64,000 bases of DNA from HK-STAS-PATE-2 sp046350895. Its GTDB lineage: Bacteria; Patescibacteriota; Patescibacteriia; 2-12-FULL-60-25. Positions 41,060 through 50,114 of this stretch are shown piece after piece. The position numbers were made by a program, and so were the translations under genes. The stretch spans positions 62,001-126,000 of the forward strand of contig JAXLZL010000001.1 in assembly GCA_046350895.1 (NCBI GenBank). The letters run 5' to 3'. The notes beneath the pieces are model-generated. The model was not told the origin of the DNA and made no database searches. It saw only the letters and a list, made by a program, of their open reading frames with translations. The first letter of the stretch is position 1. The number at the start of each line of letters is the position of its first letter.

Positions 41060-41063
41060 CGTA

Positions 41064-43973
41064 CTACTTACTCAGCCTAATCTTCCCTTCATCATCCCCT
41101 ACTTCAGCGTCTGCGCCTTCGAGGCCCGGGACGAACTTCACCTCTTTGGCGCGAAGTTCTTTTAACAACGATTCGCCGGCTTCTTCGATGACTTCTTTTG
41201 CTTCACCTGAGAAGTCCCATTCGACGATCGCGAGATCGGTTGGGACGAAGCCGCCTTCTTTGCGCAGGTTCATGACATTGCGGATGAACTCGCGTTTCAT
41301 GCCTTTCTTTTTCAGTTCAGGCGTGATGACGGTATCGAGTACGAGCGACCAGATGCCTTCAACCGCGTTTGATTGTTCAACGCGTGCGACTTCGACGTTT
41401 GCTTCTTCGGCGAGAATGCCGAGCAAGTCGGTTTGGCGCATGAGGCGCGCGGCTTCTTCGGCGTCTTTGACCTGGATGGTGAGCGAAGCGAGCGCTTGGC
41501 GAACCGGGATCTTGGCTTGCGAACGTTGCTCATGGGCGCGCGAAGCGGCTTCACGGATCCACTGCATATCGAGCGTGAGACGGTTATCGATGACGCGCTC
41601 GTCCGCTTTTGGCCATTTTTCAAGATGCACCGAGGCGAGCTTGCCGCCAACTTCGAGATAGACTTTTTCGGCGATGAACGGCGTGAATGGCGCCATGAGC
41701 TTTGAGGTCTCAAGCAAGACTTCAAGCAAGGTCTTGAGGGCATCCATGCGTTCATAGGCGTTCTCAGACTTCATGCGGTCGCGCGAGCGGCGCAACCACC
41801 ACGTTGAAAGCTCTTCAACGAATTCTTTGAGCGGACGACCGCCTTTAACAAGGTCATACCCATCCATGGCGACGGTCGTTTCGGCGATCACCTCGTTCAA
41901 ACGAGATAAGATCCAACGATCGAGCACGTGAGCGCTCTTTGGCTTGTCTAATTTAACATCTTCGTTTTCGGCGTAGGTCTGATAGAAGGTCTTCACGTTC
42001 CAGAACAAGTTCAAGAAACCACGCACAATGGTCTGAAGATCGCGTTCAGAGAAGTTCAGTGGCTCGGCTTCAACGACAGGCGACGTCGTTAAGTAGTAAC
42101 GAACGGCATCGGCGCCATGCGTTTGAAGAATCTCCCATGGGTCTGGATAGTTCTTGAGGCTTTTCGACATTTTTTTGCCGTCCTCTGCCAAAACGAGACC
42201 GGTACAAATCACATCTTTAAATGCTGCTTTGCCAAAAAGCGCCGATGACAGCACGTGCAGGTTATAGAACCAGCCGCGCGTTTGGTCTTGTGCTTCGCCG
42301 ATGAAGTCCGCCGGCAAACCGTCCTCAAACAACTTTTTGTTTTGAAATGGATAATGCACCGACGCATAAGGCATGCTCCCAGAGTCAAACCAGGTATCAA
42401 ACACTTCAGGGATGCGTTTTGCCTCTTTGCCTGATTCAGTCATCACGATCACCTCATCAATCATCGGACGATGAAGATCGAGTTTTTCAGGATAGGTGCC
42501 AGGTTTTGCTTTCGCTTTGAGTTCTTCGATAGAGCCGATAACGACACGTTCACCGTCTTCAGTCTCCCATACCGGGATAGGCGAACCCCAATAACGTGAA
42601 CGAGAGATATTCCAATCAGGTGCGGTCTCAAGACCCTTGCCAAAACGACCTTCTTTAAGATGTGCTGGATGCCAATTTATCGACTCTGCTGCTTTCAACA
42701 TCGTTGGGCGCAGCTTATTAATATCGACATACCAAGCAGGTTGCGCCTTAAACATGAGGCGCGTATTACAACGCCAACACGTTGCCACGTTATGGTTGAT
42801 GCTTTCTTTCTTGAAAAGGCGTCCGCTTGTTTGAAGCGCGCCGATAATCGCACCATGCGCTTCATTGATCGCAAGACCGGCAAAAGCGCCCATATCAGCA
42901 TCAATGCGACCTTCTTCATCTACCGTCTGCAAAACAGGAAGGTCGTGCATTTGGTGCATCATGAAGTCTTCTTCGCCATACGCCGGAGCCGTATGCACGA
43001 TGCCCGTACCGTCGGTATCGGTGACATGTTCACCTGTTACCACGCGGTAGGCATCACCTTCTGGTTTTTTGATTTCAAGCACCGGCACATAGCGTTGGCC
43101 AAAAAGCTCACTGCCTTTTTTCTGCCAAACGATTTCATAGGCGCTTGTATCCTCGCCAAAATACGCGGCAACACGTGAAGCACCGAGGACGTACTTCATC
43201 TCTGAGTCCTTTGGCTTTACGGCCACATAATCAAGATCAGCGTTTACGGTGAGGCCGGTATTTGCCGGCAATGTCCATGGCGTCGTCGTCCAAGCGAGAA
43301 AAGCCGTTGAAGCATCATCAACAAATGGAAACGTGACCGTGATCGCCGGATCCTTAGCATCGATATACTCGCCCATCGACACTTCTTGGTTTGAGATCGC
43401 CGTTGCGCAGCGAGGGCAGTATTGCGAAACACGCACGCCTTTATAGACGAGCTTCTTTTTGTTCAATTCTGAAAATGCCCACCACTCGGATTCGATGTAG
43501 GAGTTATCCATCGTCTTATACGAATTCTCGAATTCTACCCAGCGGCCAAAGCGATGGACATAACGCTCCCATTCTTTTTCGTAGGTGAAAATGTTTTGGC
43601 GGCATTGTTCGTTGAATTTGCCGATGCCGTATTCTTCGATGGCGTGTTTAGTGCCAAGGTTTAATTGTTTCTCAACCAAGTTTTCGATCGGCAAACCGTG
43701 ACAGTCCCAACCCCAAACGCGTGGCACGCGAAAACCCTTCATCGTCCAATAACGTGGCACGACGTCTTTGATGGCTGACTGGAGAAGGTGGCCATAGTGC
43801 GGCAAACCGGTCGCAAAAGGCGGACCGTCATAAAAATGAAAGGTCTTATTTTCTGGACGTTCTTCGATCGAACGGCGAAAAATCTCCTGTTTCTTCCAGT
43901 AGGCGCCGATTTCTTCTTCGATTTTTGCAAAGATCGAAGCCTTGGACTGTTCGGAACGGTTTTTGTCTGACAT
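41064..43973 (-). CDS. ileS: Isoleucyl-tRNA synthetase, eukaryote-like (type 2) form
   Basis: A class I synthetase with editing, 969 residues. The HIGH motif is PHYGH (58-62), inside FYDGPPFATGLPHYGHLLQ. The KMSKS motif is in DGKKMSKSLKNYPDPW (about residue 600). The CP1 editing domain (TTPWTLPANTGL, GTGIVHTAPAYGEED) is complete, and the long C-terminal part ends without a zinc finger. The motif wording matches IleRS type 2, the form known for natural mupirocin tolerance in other bacteria. The start has a -10 box 8 nt upstream and no SD. Divergent from rpiB, with only 47 bp between. Confidence 0.96.
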   Translation of the reverse strand: MSDKNRSEQSKASIFAKIEEEIGAYWKKQEIFRRSIEERPENKTFHFYDGPPFATGLPHYGHLLQSAIKDVVPRYWTMKGFRVPRVWGWDCHGLPIENLVEKQLNLGTKHAIEEYGIGKFNEQCRQNIFTYEKEWERYVHRFGRWVEFENSYKTMDNSYIESEWWAFSELNKKKLVYKGVRVSQYCPRCATAISNQEVSMGEYIDAKDPAITVTFPFVDDASTAFLAWTTTPWTLPANTGLTVNADLDYVAVKPKDSEMKYVLGASRVAAYFGEDTSAYEIVWQKKGSELFGQRYVPVLEIKKPEGDAYRVVTGEHVTDTDGTGIVHTAPAYGEEDFMMHQMHDLPVLQTVDEEGRIDADMGAFAGLAINEAHGAIIGALQTSGRLFKKESINHNVATCWRCNTRLMFKAQPAWYVDINKLRPTMLKAAESINWHPAHLKEGRFGKGLETAPDWNISRSRYWGSPIPVWETEDGERVVIGSIEELKAKAKPGTYPEKLDLHRPMIDEVIVMTESGKEAKRIPEVFDTWFDSGSMPYASVHYPFQNKKLFEDGLPADFIGEAQDQTRGWFYNLHVLSSALFGKAAFKDVICTGLVLAEDGKKMSKSLKNYPDPWEILQTHGADAVRYYLTTSPVVEAEPLNFSERDLQTIVRGFLNLFWNVKTFYQTYAENEDVKLDKPKSAHVLDRWILSRLNEVIAETTVAMDGYDLVKGGRPLKEFVEELSTWWLRRSRDRMKSENAYERMDALKTLLEVLLETSKLMAPFTPFIAEKVYLEVGGKLASVHLEKWPKADERVIDNRLTLDMQWIREAASRAHEQRSQAKIPVRQALASLTIQVKDAEEAARLMRQTDLLGILAEEANVEVARVEQSNAVEGIWSLVLDTVITPELKKKGMKREFIRNVMNLRKEGGFVPTDLAIVEWDFSGEAKEVIEEAGESLLKELRAKEVKFVPGLEGADAEVGDDEGKIRLSK

Positions 43974-43981
43974 ACTGAGGT

Positions 43982-44010
43982 AGAATGCTTGGCTTTTTGC
44001 TTTAGGTCAA
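43982..44010 (-). promoter_or_regulatory. ileS promoter, leaderless type
   Basis: TTGACC (44005-44010), 17-bp spacer, CATTCT (43982-43987) on the minus strand; 8 nt from the ATG. It fills the 47-bp gap to rpiB, so the two divergent promoters must overlap. Confidence 0.5.
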
Positions 44011-44020
44011 GCCAAATTTT

Positions 44021-44467
44021 ATGCCCAAAAAACCCCTCATTTATCTTGCTGCCGACCACGCTGGTTTTGCCCTTAAAGAAAAAATCAAGGCTAAACTCAG
44101 CGCAAAACGCGAAACCTTAGACCTTTCGCCAAAACTCGACAAAGATGACGACTACCCACTGCATGCCAAAAAAGTCGCCCTTGCCCTGCAAAGCGATAAA
44201 AACGCCCTTGGTATTTTAATCTGCGGCTCGGGCCATGGCATGGACATTGCCGCCAACCGCTTCAAGGGCATTCGTGCCGTTGTCGCCCGCACCGCCAAAG
44301 ACGCCAAGCTTGCCCGCGAACATAACCATGCCAATATCGTGGTACTTGGCGGATGGGGTACCAAACCCGCCCTTGCTCAATCGATCATTGACACCTTTTT
44401 GAAAACCAAGCCCTCCCCTGCCGCGCGCCACAAGCGCCGCGTTAAAGAACTCGACGAACTTCTCTAG
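44021..44467 (+). CDS. rpiB: Ribose-5-phosphate isomerase B (RpiB/LacAB family)
   Basis: Interconverts ribulose-5-phosphate and ribose-5-phosphate. The 148-residue protein has AADHAGFALKE at the start, the catalytic CGSGHGMDIAANRFKGIRA with Cys of the P-loop-like turn, and the REHNHANIVVLGG segment. It is followed by the epimerase-like gene with a 1-bp gap, and split transketolase lies 2.4 kb downstream. Confidence 0.93.
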   Translation: MPKKPLIYLAADHAGFALKEKIKAKLSAKRETLDLSPKLDKDDDYPLHAKKVALALQSDKNALGILICGSGHGMDIAANRFKGIRAVVARTAKDAKLAREHNHANIVVLGGWGTKPALAQSIIDTFLKTKPSPAARHKRRVKELDELL

Positions 44468-44468
44468 C

Positions 44469-45134
44469 ATGACCCTCGAACTTATCCCCGCCTTGCTCGC
44501 CAATAGCGAAGAACATGCCCTTCTGCAAATCACCAAGCTCGGTGGTTATTCTGGTTGGATGCAAATCGACATCTTGGATGGCACCTTGAATCGTTTCAGT
44601 AATTTTGCGGATGCTGATGCGCTAAGCCTTTTGCTCCCACACAATCCGATTGAGCTGCATTTAATGGTTTCTGATCCGCTCACGCATATCAAAGAGTGGC
44701 AGCGCGTCCTCACACCTTCGTTGCCAAAGCGCGCCATCTGGCATATTGAAGCCATGGTCGACCATGGTGCTCTTATCGATTATTGCCGTACCAATAACTG
44801 GCAATGCGGTCTCGCGATCGGGCCGAATACCAAGCTCGAAGCTCTTCGCCCCTACTTTGACCGCATTGATGAAGTACTTGTACTTGGCGTTCATCCTGGT
44901 CAAAGCGGACAACAGCTCATCCCAAAAACCCTAGACACCGTTCGTGCGCTCAAGCAACTCCCTGACCGCAACTTCACGATCGGTTTTGACGGTGGCATTA
45001 ACGAGCAGAATATTCTCGATCTCAAAACGGCAGGCGTTGAGCGTTTTTGCCTTGCTAGCGCCATCTTTAAGGCAGTGAGTCCGACCAATACCCTTGACCA
45101 CCTCTCTCAGAAGCTCGGGATCCAACAAACGTGA
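44469..45134 (+). CDS. rpe: Ribulose-phosphate 3-epimerase-like protein, one metal ligand replaced
   Basis: A TIM-barrel protein of 221 residues that aligns with Rpe: IPALLANSEEHA at the N-terminus, ELHLMVSDP with the second histidine, VLVLGVHPGQSGQ, and FDGGIN with the catalytic aspartate. The first metal-binding motif, usually HxDxMDG, is QIDILDG here, so the first histidine ligand is glutamine. The protein may use a different metal arrangement, have reduced activity, or have another substrate. Its place between rpiB and transketolase still favours a pentose phosphate role. Confidence 0.85.
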   Translation: MTLELIPALLANSEEHALLQITKLGGYSGWMQIDILDGTLNRFSNFADADALSLLLPHNPIELHLMVSDPLTHIKEWQRVLTPSLPKRAIWHIEAMVDHGALIDYCRTNNWQCGLAIGPNTKLEALRPYFDRIDEVLVLGVHPGQSGQQLIPKTLDTVRALKQLPDRNFTIGFDGGINEQNILDLKTAGVERFCLASAIFKAVSPTNTLDHLSQKLGIQQT

Positions 45135-45150
45135 TATAGTGAACGGGTCT

Positions 45151-46605
45151 ATGACTATGAAGACCCTCCTCATCAAAGCCATCGCTCCCGTGGGTGCGAT
45201 CGCTCTTTTTGCGATGCCGGCCCTCAGCCATGCTGAAACCGCCGTGCCAACGCTCTATACGACCGCATTACCAGCGGCAAATAGCCTTATTAAAGGCTCT
45301 GGTTCAGCGGTATATTACCTTTCTTCGAATGGCAAGCGCTATGTCTTCCCAACCGAGAAAACCTATTTTACGTGGTATAACGATTTTTCTGGCGTACAAA
45401 CCATTTCTGACGCCGACATGTCGACCATCACCATTGGCGGCAATGTCACCTACCGCCCAGGCAAACGCCTGATCAAGATCACCACCGACCCACGGGTTTA
45501 CGCGGTGGATGCTCACGGCACCTTGCGCCATATCGGCAGTGAGGCGGCAGCAAACGGACTCTATGGCTCTATGTGGGCAAAAAACGTGGATGACTTGCCT
45601 GACGCATTTTTTGTGAATTATAAACTCGGCACCGAAATTCTAACGGTCGCAGATTTTGCGCCGGCAACGGTCACGGCTGCGGCCACCTCGATTGATGTCG
45701 ACAAGGGCCTTACCGGCACAACCACACCTACCCCGACTCCGACCCCTACGCCAACGCCGACACCAACAAGCACGACGCCAACGGTAACAAACAAAGGCAC
45801 GCTCTATCTCTCAAAAACCGAAGGTAAGATTTTTGATTCGGTAAACCTTTTAGCAACGGCGAACCCATCAACAAACTTCAATAAGGTCGATTTGTTCTTT
45901 AACGGCATTTTGACCAAGACCTGCGAATACAGCCCTTGCTCGACGGATGAAACCATTCCTGCCAGCGCGGCATCGAGCGTTGCCGTGGTCGCCAACTTCA
46001 GATGGAATGACACCACGACGTATCAAACGACTTCGACCATCACGGTGACGCCGGGTATTGCCGGCCTCTCGCTTGCCGTGACCCGCCCAGAGGTAAGACC
46101 TGGCTCATACCGCGAAGTCGTTGCCACCGTAGACAATACCCGTATCACGGCACGCACTATCGAGATCTATATGGACGGCGTCCTTATCAAGGCCTGCGAC
46201 AACGTTCAAGAATGCCGTTCGTCTGAAATGGAAGGCTCGGCTATCGGTGTCGTGCACAGCTTTTACGCCATCGTGACCGAACCAAGCGGCCAACGCAGCA
46301 CGTCAGAAACAAAAACCATTACCGTTGTTACCAACGAATCACCTCTTATCACGGCGTCTATCGGCAATCTTTTGCCCATTGTCGGAGAACAAACCGAAAT
46401 CTCATCACAAGCCAGCGATGAAGACGGTGTCGCCAAAATGGAAATTCTCGTTAACGGCACGGTCACAAAAACCTGCAATGCCGCCACCTGTAGCGCCATG
46501 ATCGGCCCATGGTCGAGCACGCAAACCGTAAACGTACAGGTTCGTGCAACGGATCTTTTGGGCGCCGTCGGCAGCACAGCAATCATGAAGGTGAATGTCC
46601 GCTAG
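45151..46605 (+). CDS. Secreted surface protein with module shared with the next gene
   Basis: 484 residues from the ATG at 45151. Signal peptide about 1-29 (ending LSHAE). Residues about 45-165 form a module (GSGSAVYYLSSNGKRYVFP, TYFTWYNDF, GGNVTYRPG, DDLPDAFFVNYKLGT) repeated in the downstream gene at 46675. A Thr-Pro repeat linker (DNA about 45724-45780) leads to three Ig-like beta domains with Cys pairs (CEYSPC, CDNVQEC, CNAATC). A TGa-extended TATAGT box (45135-45140) ends 10 nt before the start. I do not know a named function; an exported structural or adhesive protein is likely. Confidence 0.85.
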   Translation: MTMKTLLIKAIAPVGAIALFAMPALSHAETAVPTLYTTALPAANSLIKGSGSAVYYLSSNGKRYVFPTEKTYFTWYNDFSGVQTISDADMSTITIGGNVTYRPGKRLIKITTDPRVYAVDAHGTLRHIGSEAAANGLYGSMWAKNVDDLPDAFFVNYKLGTEILTVADFAPATVTAAATSIDVDKGLTGTTTPTPTPTPTPTPTPTSTTPTVTNKGTLYLSKTEGKIFDSVNLLATANPSTNFNKVDLFFNGILTKTCEYSPCSTDETIPASAASSVAVVANFRWNDTTTYQTTSTITVTPGIAGLSLAVTRPEVRPGSYREVVATVDNTRITARTIEIYMDGVLIKACDNVQECRSSEMEGSAIGVVHSFYAIVTEPSGQRSTSETKTITVVTNESPLITASIGNLLPIVGEQTEISSQASDEDGVAKMEILVNGTVTKTCNAATCSAMIGPWSSTQTVNVQVRATDLLGAVGSTAIMKVNVR

Positions 46606-46674
46606 TTTGACGGGTATGCCACAATGTTGGCATCCTATGATCACTTACTCACTTACTCTTCGCACAACTTCACT

Positions 46675-47463
46675 ATGAAGCTTACGCTTTCACGCGCAGC
46701 CGCGACCCTTGCTACGGCCGCCATGCTCGCAGCTCCTTTTGCTGCAGGCGCTGCAACGACTGGCGCCTTTAACGCCGGCGACCTCATTAAGGGTTCTGGT
46801 TCGGCTGTTTACTACTTTGCACCAAATGGCAAACGCTACGTCTTCCCTAACGACAAAACGTACTTCACTTGGTACAAGGACTTCTCAACCGTTCGCACCA
46901 TTGCTGACGGCAAGCTCTCGTCCATCCCACTTGGCGGCAATGTCACCTATCGCCCAGGCTACAAGATGGTAAAAATCACGACCGACCCACGCACCTATGT
47001 TGTTGATCAGGGCGGCGTTCTTCGCCAAATCGGCTCAGAACAGCTCGCTAAGACGCTCTACGGTCTCACTTGGAACAACCAGGTTGATGACATCCCAGAC
47101 GCTTTCTTCGTGAACTACCGCTTGGGCACCCAGATCCAGACCGCTTCTGACTATAACCCTCAGAACGTCATGACGCTCACGACCACGATTTCAATGGACA
47201 AGCAGTTTGATGAAACGCTTGCCACGATCTCGATCGGCTCGGTTGCCAACGGCTTCGTCCCTACGACGATGACGATCAAAAAAGGCACGACCGTTACCTG
47301 GACGAACCGCGACGTCGCCGTTCACTCGGTAGTCGGCAACGGCTTCAACTCGGGCGACATCAAAGCCGGCATGAGCTACTCAAAGCAGTTCAACACGGTT
47401 GGCTCGTTCGACTATACGGACTCGATCAACCCAGCAATGCAGGGTACGATCAACGTTCAGTAA
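46675..47463 (+). CDS. Secreted protein: shared surface module plus degenerate cupredoxin domain
   Basis: 262 residues from the ATG at 46675 (MKLTLSRAAATLATA). Signal peptide about 1-27. Residues about 33-155 repeat the module of the upstream gene (GSGSAVYYFAPNGKRYVFP, GGNVTYRPGYKMVKITTDPR). The C-terminal ~90 residues match plastocyanin-like cupredoxins (VPTTMTIKKGTTVTWTNRD, SFDYTDSINPAM). The first copper histidine (AVHSV) and the methionine remain, but the Cys and second His positions carry Asp and Asn, so a type-1 copper site is not expected. The gene is followed by a terminator. Confidence 0.87.
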   Translation: MKLTLSRAAATLATAAMLAAPFAAGAATTGAFNAGDLIKGSGSAVYYFAPNGKRYVFPNDKTYFTWYKDFSTVRTIADGKLSSIPLGGNVTYRPGYKMVKITTDPRTYVVDQGGVLRQIGSEQLAKTLYGLTWNNQVDDIPDAFFVNYRLGTQIQTASDYNPQNVMTLTTTISMDKQFDETLATISIGSVANGFVPTTMTIKKGTTVTWTNRDVAVHSVVGNGFNSGDIKAGMSYSKQFNTVGSFDYTDSINPAMQGTINVQ

Positions 47464-47476
47464 GTTCTCTTACCTT

Positions 47477-47503
47477 AAAACCTCCCGCTCGTCGGGAGGT
47501 TTT
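47477..47503 (+). terminator. Terminator after the cupredoxin-like gene
   Basis: A stem AAAACCTCCCG with CGGGAGGTTTT. Its 3' end lies within 5 bp of the TGt-extended TACACT box (47508-47513) of the transketolase gene. Confidence 0.8.
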
Positions 47504-47519
47504 ATGTTACACTGTAGCC

Positions 47520-48383
47520 ATGTCAAAACGTGCGCACCTTTCTGTCCGTGAACTCGAGCTCTTGGCGTATGAATTGCGCCAAGACGTGATTCAGGCCCTC
47601 GTTGAAGCAAAGAGCGGCCATTCGGCCGGTCCACTGGGCACCGCCGAAATCTTTGCTGCGCTCTACTTTGCGGCGATGCATGTCGATCCAAAAAAACCGA
47701 ACATGCCTGACCGTGACCGTTTTGTTCTGTCCAATGCCCATATTTGCCCGATCCTTTATGCAACGCTGGCACGCCGAGGCTTTTGTGATCGACGGGAGTT
47801 TTTAACCAGCTTGCGCAAACTCGGACACCCATTTCAAGGCCACTCGAACAATCATTGGAATATCGGCATTGAAACCTGCGGTGGTCCGCTTGGGCAAGGC
47901 GTCTCACAAGCCGTTGGTATGGCCCTCTATGCCAGACAAACCAAACAAAGCTGGCGCACCTATCTCATGACGGGCGATGGCGAACTTGATGAAGGCCAGT
48001 GCTGGGAGGGTTTTATGTTTGCCGGCAAAGAACACCTCAATAACCTCACCTTGATCGTAGACCGCAACAATATCCAAATTGACGGTTTTACCGAAAAGAT
48101 CATGCCGCTTGAACCACTGGCAGATAAGTTTAAGGCTTTTGGCTGGCACGTGATCTCGATCGACGGCCATAACGTACGCGCGATTTTGGATGCGTTCAAA
48201 AAAGCAGAAACGATTTTTGAAAAACCAACCGTCATCATCGCCCACACCGTTCCTGGCAAAGGCGTGCACTTCATGGAGCGTGATTATGTCTGGCATGGAA
48301 AGCCACCGAATCCAGAGGAGGCAAAACTCGCCCTCAAAGAACTCCGCACCCTTCAAGGCCGCATCAAATCCGAACACGAATAA
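47520..48383 (+). CDS. Transketolase, N-terminal (thiamine diphosphate-binding) subunit
   Basis: A 287-residue protein holding the first half of transketolase. It has HSAGPLG, GHPFQGHSN, TCGGPLGQGVSQAVGMAL, the ThDP/Mg motif GDGELDEGQCWEG...N (GDGELDEGQ then NNLTLIVDRNN) and HTVPGKGVHFME. The second half is the next gene, one base after the stop codon. The -10 box ends 6 nt before the ATG, so the mRNA is probably leaderless. Substrates should be the usual ketose/aldose phosphates. Confidence 0.94.
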   Translation: MSKRAHLSVRELELLAYELRQDVIQALVEAKSGHSAGPLGTAEIFAALYFAAMHVDPKKPNMPDRDRFVLSNAHICPILYATLARRGFCDRREFLTSLRKLGHPFQGHSNNHWNIGIETCGGPLGQGVSQAVGMALYARQTKQSWRTYLMTGDGELDEGQCWEGFMFAGKEHLNNLTLIVDRNNIQIDGFTEKIMPLEPLADKFKAFGWHVISIDGHNVRAILDAFKKAETIFEKPTVIIAHTVPGKGVHFMERDYVWHGKPPNPEEAKLALKELRTLQGRIKSEHE

Positions 48384-48384
48384 T

Positions 48385-49362
48385 ATGGCGCCACTCTTCT
48401 TGAATCCAAAACTCTACGACAAAGACATTGAGCAAATCCCCACCCGCAATGGCTATGGGGACGCCTTGGTTGAACTCGGCAAAACACGCAAAGACGTATT
48501 TGTTTTGACGGGTGATCTCGCCGAATCGACGCGTGCGAATTTATTTCAGAACGCCTATCCGGATCGTTTTGTAGAATGCGGCGTCGCTGAACAAAACATG
48601 ATGGGTATTGCCGCCGGCATGGCACTCTCTGGTGCTACGCCATTTGTAAGTTCGTATGCCGTTTTTGTGCCGGGACGTTGTTGGGACCAATTGCGCGTCT
48701 CGGTCGCTTACTCAAATGCGAACGTAAAAGTCGCCGGTGCGCATTCGGGAATTTCTGTTGGACCTGACGGCGCCACCCACCAAGCCCTCGAAGACATCGC
48801 CATCACCCGCGTTTTACCGGGGATGACCGTCGTCGTACCTTGCGACTACGAAGAAACGCGCAAAGCCACCATCGCTGTCGCCAATATGAAAGGGCCGGCT
48901 TATTTCAGGTTTGCTCGCGAAAAAACCGCCGTCATCACAACCATAAAAACACCGTTTGAAATCGGCAAGGCAAATACTCTCGTGACCGGCAAAGACGCGA
49001 CCATTATCGCTTGTGGACCTCTCGTGTATGAAGCCCTTCAAGCCGCCAAGCAACTTGAAGCCAAAGGTATCAGTTGCGAAGTCATCAATTCACATACCAT
49101 CAAGCCGCTCGATATCACCACCATCGCCAAAAGCGTCAAAAAGACCGGTTGCTGCGTGACCGTTGAAGAGCACCAAATCACCGGCGGACTCTTTGGCGCT
49201 GTTGCCGAGGCGCTTAGCCGCACCTTTCCCGTCCCTATTGAGCCCGTGGGCATGCCTGACTCGTTCGGCGAATCCGGTGAACCGGCAGAACTCCTCAAAA
49301 AATACGGCATGACGGATAAAGACATCGCGAAAGCCGTGCAAAAAGTCCTAAAACGTAAATAA
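48385..49362 (+). CDS. Transketolase, C-terminal subunit
   Basis: A 325-residue partner of the preceding gene, starting at the ATG at 48385 (MAPLFLNPKLYDKD) just after its stop. It carries the pyrimidine-binding domain (TRNGYGDALVELG, FVLTGDLAEST, FVECGVAEQNMMGIAAGMAL with the catalytic Glu) and the C-terminal domain (GPDGATHQALEDIAI, PAYFRFARE, VTVEEHQITGGLFGAVAE). The split layout is common in archaea and many Patescibacteria. Confidence 0.94.
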   Translation: MAPLFLNPKLYDKDIEQIPTRNGYGDALVELGKTRKDVFVLTGDLAESTRANLFQNAYPDRFVECGVAEQNMMGIAAGMALSGATPFVSSYAVFVPGRCWDQLRVSVAYSNANVKVAGAHSGISVGPDGATHQALEDIAITRVLPGMTVVVPCDYEETRKATIAVANMKGPAYFRFAREKTAVITTIKTPFEIGKANTLVTGKDATIIACGPLVYEALQAAKQLEAKGISCEVINSHTIKPLDITTIAKSVKKTGCCVTVEEHQITGGLFGAVAEALSRTFPVPIEPVGMPDSFGESGEPAELLKKYGMTDKDIAKAVQKVLKRK

Positions 49363-49389
49363 GACTACCTCCCCCGCTCGGGCCAATTT

Positions 49390-49418
49390 TTGACTTTTGG
49401 CCTATATTATGGTATAGT
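49390..49418 (+). promoter_or_regulatory. Promoter of the first NUDIX gene
   Basis: TTGACT (49390-49395), 17-bp spacer, TATAGT (49413-49418); the leader would be about 31 nt. Confidence 0.65.
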
Positions 49419-49455
49419 CTTGGCCGTAAACAATAATATTTTATATCCAAAAACT

Positions 49456-50073
49456 ATGGCTGAACTCATCGAAGCCGTGACGGAGCACGATAACACCCCT
49501 ACGGGTGAAATCCTCACGCGCGCACAAATCATCGAACAAAAAGCTTATTGCCGAGGCACTAATGTTTTTATTGTTAATTCAAAAGGCGAAATCCTCTGCC
49601 ACCAGCGCTCATTCAACAAAGAACGTTTCCCAGGCGCTTGGATCACCCACCTCGGTGGTCATGTCGCCTCCGGTGAAACATACGAATCAAACGTAGCCAA
49701 AGAATTGCATGAAGAGTGCGGCGTTGATATCGATCCGGCAAAAATCATTCCATGGCGCACCACCAGACATGATGGCGGCAGGCTTTGGTTGCGTGACTTT
49801 GTTGTATTGCACGATGCACCAACATCTGATTTCACTCCACAGCCCGGCGAAGTTGAACAGTTCGCCTGGTTCTCGATTAACGAGATCTTGGAGCAGGAGA
49901 AGGCCGATGCAACAAAATGGAAAACAGGCACGCATGACCTGCGTTCTGAATATGAAGCAATGCGTGCCGCACTCGTCGTAGCTCACAATCTCGGCGCACA
50001 TTTCATCCCTGATGAAATGCATGCTTGGTCGCCAAGCTTCTACGTGATCCCACAAGCTGAGGCAAAAGCCTAA
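49456..50073 (+). CDS. NUDIX hydrolase (isopentenyl-diphosphate isomerase-like layout)
   Basis: 205 residues from the ATG at 49456 (MAELIEAVTEHDNTPTGEI). The NUDIX box GGHVASGETYESNVAKELHEECG fits G-x5-E-x7-(K)E-x2-EE-x-G with Lys in place of the usual Arg. The N-terminal DNTPTGEILTRAQIIEQKAY and CHQRSFNKERFPGAW are typical of the Idi/YfcD-type subgroup, so the substrate could be a prenyl or nucleoside diphosphate. No Idi catalytic Cys is certain. The gene is monocistronic. Confidence 0.85.
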   Translation: MAELIEAVTEHDNTPTGEILTRAQIIEQKAYCRGTNVFIVNSKGEILCHQRSFNKERFPGAWITHLGGHVASGETYESNVAKELHEECGVDIDPAKIIPWRTTRHDGGRLWLRDFVVLHDAPTSDFTPQPGEVEQFAWFSINEILEQEKADATKWKTGTHDLRSEYEAMRAALVVAHNLGAHFIPDEMHAWSPSFYVIPQAEAKA

Positions 50074-50080
50074 AAACAAC

Positions 50081-50112
50081 AACACCCGCAGCGAGAACCG
50101 CTCGGGTGTTTT
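50081..50112. terminator. Terminator between the two convergent NUDIX genes
   Basis: An AACACCCG / CGGGTGTT outer stem with an inner AGCG / CGCT helix and a T-run on the plus strand. Both genes stop within 10 bp of it. Confidence 0.75.
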
Positions 50113-50114
50113 AC

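Noticed and set aside
40260..41060. Integrated element with attachment sites at tRNA-Lys
   Set aside because: No integrase and no repeat of the tRNA 3' end were found in the flanking sequence, so only the unusual gene style is reported.
45724..45780. Thr-Pro repeat DNA as a possible CRISPR-like or satellite array
   Set aside because: Imperfect ACNCC-type codon repeats in frame inside a secreted protein, encoding a flexible linker. No spacers.
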